Shown here one piece after another: positions 1 through 4,188 of a DNA stretch of 8,439 nucleotides (position 1 is the stretch's first letter; the number at the start of each line of letters is the position of its first letter). Made by a program: the position numbers and the translations under genes. The stretch is taken from positions 1 through 8,439 of the forward strand of contig DHDO01000079.1 of NCBI GenBank assembly GCA_002399435.1, given 5' to 3'. This DNA comes from Firmicutes bacterium UBA4874. Lineage in GTDB: Bacteria; Bacillota; Clostridia; Caldicoprobacterales; DTU083. The notes under the pieces were generated by a model. The model was given only the letters and a program-made list of their open reading frames with translations. It had not been told where the DNA came from and did not search any database.

Positions 1-530
1 TTCAGCCATACCCGGAAGGCTTCCTGGCACAAGTCGCAATGGCATGCACCTCCGTATTCGTTGGAAACATGCCATAACAAAAGCGCCGGGTGGTCCTTGT
101 ACCGCTCTGCCAGTTTTCGATTGATGATCCGGACCTTTTCCCGATAGATTGGAGAAGTATAGCAATGATTGTGCCGCTCGCCGTGCAGAATGCGCTGCCG
201 GTCTTGCCGGACCCTCAGAACCTGCGGATAACGATAGGACATCCAGGCCGGCCGTGCGCCGCTGGGAGTGGCAAGTATGGCGCGGATGCCGTTTTCTGCC
301 AGCTTGTCCAGGATGGTGTCCAGCCAGTCAAAGGTAAATCGGCCTTCCTCCGGCTCCAGGCTGGACCATGCAAAAATCCCCACCGATACAACATTGCAGT
401 GAGCCAGCTTCATCATCCGCATGTCTTCATCCCATATCTCCGGGGTGTCCTTCCACTGTTCGGGGTTGTAGTCAGCGCCGTGCAGCATGTGAGGAAATTT
501 CCCATTTACAGGAGGATACTTTGTGATCAT
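1..530 (-). CDS. GH42 beta-galactosidase, N-terminal part, cut by window edge
   Basis: Partial gene: 176 codons from an ATG at 530 to the left edge, with no stop. The product resembles glycoside hydrolase family 42, which hydrolyses terminal beta-galactosides. Visible features are the N-terminal HGADYNPEQW motif (residues 17-26) of the TIM barrel, FAWSSLEPEEG (53-63), and HVSNEYGG (154-161), where Glu158 is the expected general acid/base. Cys123, Cys163, Cys165 and Cys168 match the four-cysteine zinc site known in GH42 enzymes such as Thermus A4 beta-galactosidase. The nucleophile Glu and the trimerisation and C-terminal domains would lie beyond the edge. There is no signal peptide, so the enzyme should act in the cytoplasm on imported oligosaccharides. 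The start fits relatives that begin shortly before the HG-DYNP motif. An AAAGG about 11 bases upstream is a weak ribosome site. The family call is firm; the exact substrate (galactoside or, less likely, arabinoside) is not. Confidence 0.93.
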   Translation of the reverse strand, partial: MITKYPPVNGKFPHMLHGADYNPEQWKDTPEIWDEDMRMMKLAHCNVVSVGIFAWSSLEPEEGRFTFDWLDTILDKLAENGIRAILATPSGARPAWMSYRYPQVLRVRQDRQRILHGERHNHCYTSPIYREKVRIINRKLAERYKDHPALLLWHVSNEYGGACHCDLCQEAFRVWL

Positions 531-589
531 AACGAGACCGCCTTTCCGATTATTTCATCGCATGCAGTGAAACCCATTGATTGCTTTTT

Positions 590-649
590 ACATGTTTCCT
601 TACTGCTTGTTTCCCTTTTGCTTGTTTCCCTTTTGCTCGCTTTTCTTTT
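590..649. repeat. 15-bp tandem repeat, about four copies
   Basis: Two identical adjacent 15-bp units (605-619 and 620-634, plus strand gcttgtttccctttt) are flanked by diverged copies at 590-604 and 635-649. The minus strand is strongly purine-rich here. The repeat sits 60-120 bases upstream of the GH42 start. I see no good match to a promoter or a cre site within it. The period is a multiple of three and keeps a minus-strand reading frame open (527-742). Confidence 0.75.
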
Positions 650-755
650 CGTTTGCTTAATTTTACTTTTCACTTGTTTCACTTCATGCCACTTTATATG
701 CGGAATTCGCCTCCGGCAAGCCTTTTTCCTGCCGAAATCCACCTTTTAAGGAAAT

Positions 756-771
756 CAGGGAATCTTCCCTG
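756..771 (-). terminator. Short hairpin after the polyprenyl synthase gene, possible weak terminator
   Basis: On the minus strand CAGGGAAGATTCCCTG is a perfect inverted repeat that begins 9 bases after the polyprenyl synthase stop codon. It is followed only by ATTTCCTT, so the U-tract is poor. It could be a weak terminator or a 3'-end stabilising hairpin. No clear promoter for the downstream GH42 gene was found between here and 531, so partial read-through is possible. Confidence 0.4.
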
Positions 772-780
772 CCTCATTCC

Positions 781-1749
781 TCAGGACTTTCGCCGGATGA
801 GTTCGCCTGCCAGATCCCAAAGCACCTCTCTGGAGGAAACATCCGGCAAAGCGGTCAAAATGTCCCGGCTGCGACTCAGAAAACGTTGTGCCATCCTCCG
901 GGACCTATCCATGCCGCCGCTCTCCTCCACCAGCTGCCCGACCATGGAAATGTCCTGATCATCCGGGTCTCTTTTCCCGATATAAGGGGCTATTTTATGA
1001 CTAGTGTCAGAGCCCGCAAGAGTATAGATCACCGGCAGGGTATAGATGCCTTCCCGGTAATCGCTGCAAAGCGGCTTTCCCATCTCTGTTCCATTCCCGG
1101 AAAAATCCAGAAGATCGTCGGTGATTTGAAATGCCATGCCGAAATTCAGGCCAAACTTTCTCAAGTGCCGGATGGTTTCGTGCCGGCAGCCGGATTCCGA
1201 TGCACCCAGCCGGCAGCAAAAGGCAAAGAACATGGCCGTTTTCCTGCAGGTACGCTCCAGATACTTCCTTACGGATATCTCCCCCCGATATCTTGATTCA
1301 AACTGTCCCACTTCTCCCTCACAGATTGCCTGGACGGTCTGAAACAGATAACGGGCGTTCTTTCGGGATATGGTCCGGTCCATCAGATCAAATGCCCTGG
1401 TAAATAAAAAATCGCCGGTGAAAACCGCCGTTTCCACGCCCCATCGGCTGTGAACCGTAAGCTTTCCCCTGCGCATCTCTGATCTGTCAATAATATCATC
1501 ATGAACCAGAGTCGCCATATGCAGGATCTCAACCGAAGCGGCAAGAGGAATCAGCTTATTTGCGTCATACCTGCCGAATCTGCCGGACAATAACACCATA
1601 GCCGGCCGCAGACGTTTGCCCCCTGCGGACAGCAGATCGCTTACCGCATCCTTCAGGGTCCGCTGACTGGACTGCAGGGTTTCCCGTATCAGATTGTCAA
1701 CCCTGCCCAAATCCTCCTCCATCCCCCGATGTTTTTCCCAGATTCCCAT
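781..1749 (-). CDS. Long-chain polyprenyl diphosphate synthase (HepT/DmkB-like)
   Basis: 322 residues, the normal length for a trans-prenyltransferase that condenses isopentenyl diphosphate onto an allylic primer to make the side chain of a quinone. GGKRLRP (43-49) binds the homoallylic pyrophosphate. The first aspartate-rich motif is DDIID (84-88) and the second is DDLLD (211-215), followed by GKPLCSDYREGIYTLP, as in the family. The fifth residue before the first motif is Ala79, not an aromatic, which in this family goes with long products (C30-C40). The ATG at 1749 lies 15 bases after an AGGAGG, rather far; Met10 is an alternative start but has no better site. The gene starts 27 bases after the Gx-protein gene stop, which suggests one transcript. 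In Firmicutes such an enzyme next to a Gx protein is annotated heptaprenyl diphosphate synthase component II, or DmkB in electron transfer loci. Product length is inferred. Confidence 0.93.
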   Translation of the reverse strand: MGIWEKHRGMEEDLGRVDNLIRETLQSSQRTLKDAVSDLLSAGGKRLRPAMVLLSGRFGRYDANKLIPLAASVEILHMATLVHDDIIDRSEMRRGKLTVHSRWGVETAVFTGDFLFTRAFDLMDRTISRKNARYLFQTVQAICEGEVGQFESRYRGEISVRKYLERTCRKTAMFFAFCCRLGASESGCRHETIRHLRKFGLNFGMAFQITDDLLDFSGNGTEMGKPLCSDYREGIYTLPVIYTLAGSDTSHKIAPYIGKRDPDDQDISMVGQLVEESGGMDRSRRMAQRFLSRSRDILTALPDVSSREVLWDLAGELIRRKS

Positions 1750-1776
1750 ATTTCGAAAAGCAATCCTCCTGTACCT

Positions 1777-2292
1777 TCAGCCGGCCTGCTCATAAAGCCC
1801 TCTTTTGTCCAGAAACCGAATGATGTATTTTGCTGCCAGTCCGATAAAATTCCCGGTGACAACAGAAGACAGCATCAGAACCGGAAGATATGTAAACAGA
1901 ATGCCGATGGAACCGTAAACTACGGAAGCGGTCAGGATCTGTCCGATATTGTGAAAAACCGCTCCTGCCACACTGATCCCCGGCAAGCTGAAGTATTTGT
2001 TGAAGCGGCCATACAGCACCGCCATCACGATGCAGCTGAGCGTCCCTCCTGCCAGACTGTAGAGGATCCCCATGGGGCTTCCTCCCAGAATCGGCCCCAA
2101 TACGGAACGAATCACCACGATGGTCATCGCCTCCCGAAGTCCAAACAAATGCAGGGCAATCAGGGATATGATATTGGCCAGCCCCAGTCTGGTTCCCGGA
2201 GCCAGAGGCGGAAGAAGGCCTTCCAGATAATGCAGGACCAGCGCCTGCGATGTCAGTAAAGACATATAAACCATTTTCCTGCTTTGCTTCAT
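1777..2292 (-). CDS. Gx transporter family / heptaprenyl diphosphate synthase component I-like membrane protein (EetB-like)
   Basis: 171 residues from the ATG at 2292. It is a very hydrophobic protein with about five membrane segments and the typical opening of the Hpre_diP_synt_I (Gx transporter) family: MKQSRKMVYMSLL, then ALVLHYLEGLLP, then GTRLGLANIISL. The RLGLAN stretch, GGSPMGILYSLAGG and VFHNIGQI are characteristic. The family resembles substrate-binding subunits of ECF transporters; the old name 'component I' comes from its habit of lying next to polyprenyl synthases, as here. An in-frame GTG at 2331 would add 13 residues, but family members start near MKQ and a GGATGG lies 6 bases ahead of this ATG, so I prefer 2292. 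It follows the NusG-II gene by 48 bases and precedes the polyprenyl synthase by 27. In Listeria-type electron transfer loci the equivalent protein is EetB. The transported substrate is unknown. Confidence 0.88.
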   Translation of the reverse strand: MKQSRKMVYMSLLTSQALVLHYLEGLLPPLAPGTRLGLANIISLIALHLFGLREAMTIVVIRSVLGPILGGSPMGILYSLAGGTLSCIVMAVLYGRFNKYFSLPGISVAGAVFHNIGQILTASVVYGSIGILFTYLPVLMLSSVVTGNFIGLAAKYIIRFLDKRGLYEQAG

Positions 2293-2340
2293 GCCACACC
2301 ATCCGATTATTCCTGCCAATCGCTGTTCCACTGCTCCATT

Positions 2341-2736
2341 CTAGGAAGCAATGTCGTCCAGGGGTTCTCCCTCCCGATTGCCGACAATACTGACGACCAC
2401 CTTGTGCGGGAGACAAACAATGGATTGTCCCGGCTTGCTTATCCTGCCCCATTTTACGCAAAGCTGATCCGGGCAATTGGCTTCCCCGACAGAAACGCCG
2501 GAGCTGGTCAATATCAACAGATTATAACGACCCTTCCCGGCGTCGACCCGAACTTCATTTTCCTTGTTCCCTTTCGGAAGATCATATGTGGCGATGAGCT
2601 TTCCTCCCACCTCAACCGTTACGCGGCGGACATCCTTGCCAAACCCCATACGATACAGACCTGCGAAGCTGCCCGCCGTCAGCAGCAGGATAAACGCATA
2701 AACCAGCAGGTCGCCGATTTTGAACGGAACCTTCAT
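2341..2736 (-). CDS. NusG domain II-containing membrane-anchored protein (EetA-like)
   Basis: 131 residues. One N-terminal membrane segment (about 8-28) is followed by a compact extracytoplasmic domain. The sequence NCPDQLCVKWGRI (87-99) and the later IVCLPH (106-111) are the signature of the NusG_II family: Cys88, Cys93, Cys108 and His111 form a pattern that could bind a metal or a disulfide. The protein is not the transcription factor NusG and lacks its NGN and KOW domains. The start ATG has AAAGGGG 8 bases upstream. It is the first gene of the trio with the Gx protein and the polyprenyl synthase. In electron transfer loci of Listeria and lactobacilli the equivalent membrane protein is called EetA and is thought to help assemble the quinone-linked electron path. 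That role is inferred from neighbours only; the biochemical function is not established. Confidence 0.9.
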   Translation of the reverse strand: MKVPFKIGDLLVYAFILLLTAGSFAGLYRMGFGKDVRRVTVEVGGKLIATYDLPKGNKENEVRVDAGKGRYNLLILTSSGVSVGEANCPDQLCVKWGRISKPGQSIVCLPHKVVVSIVGNREGEPLDDIAS

Positions 2737-2825
2737 TCTCCATGCCCCTTTCGGCTTCGGATCCCCTCCTGATTCCGGTTTTGTGATACCATCTGTCCGA
2801 TATCATTATCCCCTTTAAAAGGAAG

Positions 2826-2876
2826 AAAAATCCGAGAGCCTGCATTTTCTTTTCAAAGCCCGGCATGGCAGGCTCT
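2826..2876 (-). terminator. Rho-independent terminator of the PspC gene
   Basis: On the minus strand AGAGCCTGC (2868-2876) pairs perfectly with GCAGGCTCT (2835-2843) across a 24-base loop, followed by CGGA and five T residues (2830-2826) and further T-rich sequence. The first stem arm overlaps the PspC stop codon (2875-2877). The hairpin should separate PspC transcription from the NusG-II gene, which would then need its own promoter in 2737-2834. I found no convincing -35/-10 pair there. Confidence 0.8.
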
Positions 2877-3318
2877 ATCGGCCTTTATTTCGAAAAGCAG
2901 TCACCAACAGCACAACCCCGATCAGGATCAATATAATGGGCCATCCGTATTTTCCCATCTGATTCCAGAATATCCGGAAAGGATACAGCCGTCTCAGCAA
3001 GGCCAGTCCGCCCAGAACAATCAAAATAATTCCAATAAAAAGCATGGAATCGGGCCTGGTGTTGCCGTCATCTTCGTCCGACACATAGGTTTCCTTTCCG
3101 TCCTCATCCAGGATGACCGTGCCTTTGCCGCTTTCCCCCATAGGAATAATGAATATAGCTGCAATATACAATATCAGACCGGCACCTCTCAGGAAAACAG
3201 ACAGTGCCCAGAGTATCCGCACTATGGTAACATCAATGTCAAAATATTCGGCCAGTCCCCCGCAGACACCGGCCAAAACACGCTGTCTGGCAGAGCGGTA
3301 TAATTTTTTGCTGCCCAC
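2875..3318 (-). CDS. PspC domain envelope-stress protein
   Basis: 147 residues. The N-terminal PspC domain (about 4-62) is typical, with KKLYRSARQRVLAGVCGGLAEYF-type sequence in residues 4-26 and a membrane segment at about 35-59. A charged acidic linker (65-90) follows, then two more membrane segments (about 91-108 and 126-141) that resemble the LiaI/LiaF-like region found fused to PspC in many Clostridia. PspC proteins take part in responses to membrane or cell-wall stress; partners here are unknown. The start is a GTG at 3316-3318, chosen because the domain starts almost at once and AAGGAGG lies 7 bases upstream. An ATG at 3318-3320 overlaps it in another frame. Transcription likely starts from an extended -10 promoter at 3424-3432, giving a leader of nearly 100 bases. 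The gene is monocistronic, given the terminator in its tail. Confidence 0.92.
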   Translation of the reverse strand: MGSKKLYRSARQRVLAGVCGGLAEYFDIDVTIVRILWALSVFLRGAGLILYIAAIFIIPMGESGKGTVILDEDGKETYVSDEDDGNTRPDSMLFIGIILIVLGGLALLRRLYPFRIFWNQMGKYGWPIILILIGVVLLVTAFRNKGR

Positions 3319-3344
3319 ATGAAAACCTCCTTCAAAGTATGATT

Positions 3345-3362
3345 CAAAAGTCCCTGCTTTTG
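3345..3362 (-). other. Small hairpin in the PspC leader
   Basis: On the minus strand CAAAAG and CTTTTG form a 6-bp stem with a six-base loop, 12 bases ahead of the AAGGAGG of the PspC gene. It is short and AT-rich, so it may be chance. No known riboswitch was recognised in the leader (about 3333-3417). Confidence 0.3.
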
Positions 3363-3423
3363 GACCTGCCAGCAGTCTCTTTCCCTGAAAAACCGGCTGC
3401 AGACAACACTTTCCCTTAGAAGT

Positions 3424-3432
3424 ATCATAACA
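3424..3432 (-). promoter_or_regulatory. Extended -10 promoter for the PspC gene
   Basis: The minus strand reads TGTTATGAT: a TATGAT -10 box (3424-3429) with the TGN extension immediately upstream. The region upstream is very AT-rich, but no good -35 hexamer is seen at 16-18 bases, which is usual for extended -10 promoters. It lies about 105 bases ahead of the GTG start. Confidence 0.55.
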
Positions 3433-3451
3433 TATTTTTTTGATAAAATCA

Positions 3452-3480
3452 TTGTATTGGCAAAAAATATAGGATAAAAT
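3452..3480 (+). promoter_or_regulatory. Sigma-A-type promoter for the DUF1292 gene
   Basis: TTGTAT (3452-3457) and TAAAAT (3475-3480) are separated by exactly 17 bases, with an A-rich spacer. The -10 box lies 32 bases ahead of the ATG, so the leader would be about 25 bases. It lies back to back with the PspC promoter, so the two start regions are about 25-50 bases apart and may influence each other. Confidence 0.6.
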
Positions 3481-3497
3481 GAGCCTATCAAACAGAA

Positions 3498-3512
3498 AGG
3501 AAGGTACTTCCT
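3498..3512 (+). promoter_or_regulatory. Hairpin covering the DUF1292 ribosome binding site
   Basis: AGGAAG (3498-3503), a GTA loop, and CTTCCT (3507-3512) make a perfect 6-bp inverted repeat. Its left arm is the Shine-Dalgarno sequence (AAAGGAAGG, 3496-3504) and its right arm touches the ATG at 3513. In the RNA it could reduce ribosome access, for example in a temperature-dependent way. Regulation is inference; the repeat itself is plain. Confidence 0.55.
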
Positions 3513-3965
3513 ATGAGTAAGGAAAGAGATCTTTTGGTTTTTACGGACGACAGCGGACAGGAAATTGAGATGGAGGTTGTTGATTACTTCACATATGGAG
3601 ACGAGGAATTTGCCTTGCTGACAGACGCCAATGATCCGGAACCGGAAAACATCGACGAGGAAAGGGACGTCTATATCATGAAAGTCGTCGGAGACGGTGA
3701 AAACGAGGAATTTCTCCCGGTGGATGAAGATAGGATGGATGAACTCATCGATGCTCTTCAGGAGATGTACGACGAGGATGAAGACGATGAAGACGATGAA
3801 GATGAGGATGAAGACGATGAAGATGAAGATGAGGATGAGGACTGGGAAGAATACGACGATGTAAAATACGACAATGCAGAATATGATGGTGCCGATGATT
3901 TTGACATCGAAGAAAACGACAATAGGAAAAAATGCGGCTTGAAAGACGAAGAGGATTACGATTAA
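3513..3965 (+). CDS. DUF1292 (YrzB-like) protein with a long acidic tail
   Basis: 150 residues. Residues 5-85 match the DUF1292 family: an opening LLVFTDDSGQEIEMEVVDYF, then the FALL and VYIMKVV strands, and EEFLPVDEDRMDELIDALQEM at the end. The family is small, cytoplasmic and of unknown function, and usually sits near the RuvX-like yqgF / yrzL genes, which are not present here. The gene has an unusual C-terminal extension: residues 87-110 are only Asp and Glu, and the acidic character continues to the end (WEEYDDVKYDNAEYDG, with regular tyrosines). Most members end near residue 90. Such a tail is likely disordered and could bind cations or basic proteins. The ATG has a strong Shine-Dalgarno site 8 bases upstream, within a hairpin. 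It is the only plus-strand gene, single, with a terminator at 4059-4099. Confidence 0.9.
   Translation: MSKERDLLVFTDDSGQEIEMEVVDYFTYGDEEFALLTDANDPEPENIDEERDVYIMKVVGDGENEEFLPVDEDRMDELIDALQEMYDEDEDDEDDEDEDEDDEDEDEDEDWEEYDDVKYDNAEYDGADDFDIEENDNRKKCGLKDEEDYD
3771..3842 (+). repeat. Low-complexity GAT/GAA/GAC/GAG tract coding for 24 acidic residues
   Basis: Twenty-four consecutive Asp or Glu codons form imperfect repeats of GATGAAGAC and GATGAAGAT units. The length is a multiple of three, so gain or loss of units by slippage would keep the frame. The codons for Asp and Glu are mixed, which argues against a very recent expansion. Confidence 0.85.
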
Positions 3966-4058
3966 AATCCATTGACTGCTGTTATGGATTCCATCCGATT
4001 TTCCGGATCATTTCCCCGGACATGGTCAGCTCAGTAAAACGGCCCACAGGAAGGACTA

Positions 4059-4099
4059 AAAAAGAGCGGGAAGAGATCTTTCTCTTTTCCACTCTTTTT
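4059..4099. terminator. Bidirectional terminator between convergent genes
   Basis: AAAAAGAG (4059-4066) pairs with CTCTTTTT (4092-4099). Inside, GGGAAGAGA and TCTCTTTTCC continue the stem with one bulge and a G-T pair, around a TCTT loop. T-tracts follow on both strands (plus: CTCTTTTTCTTT; minus: CTCTTTTTTAG). It serves DUF1292 on the plus strand and the GH78 gene on the minus strand. The rest of 3966-4188 holds only a minor inverted repeat (AATCCAT at 3966-3972, ATGGATT at 3984-3990) and no gene. Confidence 0.75.
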
Positions 4100-4188
4100 C
4101 TTTGTGCTTTTTTGTTTCTGTAATCCAATGAACGACTTCCACCCCCAATGGCCTGAAGCGGAAGCCTGGAAAGACTCTAATGCCATGC

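Noticed and set aside
590..649. CRISPR array
   Set aside because: The units are 15 bp and directly adjacent without spacers, and no cas gene is present.
90..749. Plus-strand open frame of 219 codons over the GH42 gene and the repeat spacer
   Set aside because: It is antisense to the GH42 coding sequence with its catalytic and zinc motifs; the hydrophobic end is just the translated pyrimidine-rich repeat.
1790..2476. Minus-strand frame of 228 codons overlapping the NusG-II and Gx genes
   Set aside because: It is a shifted shadow frame with Gly/Arg-rich low-quality sequence; both true frames show family motifs.
2341..2736. Transcription elongation factor NusG
   Set aside because: The protein has a membrane anchor and the cysteine pattern of the NusG_II family, and lacks the NGN and KOW domains.
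3333..3420. Riboswitch in the PspC leader
   Set aside because: Only one short AT-rich hairpin is seen and no known aptamer consensus could be recognised.
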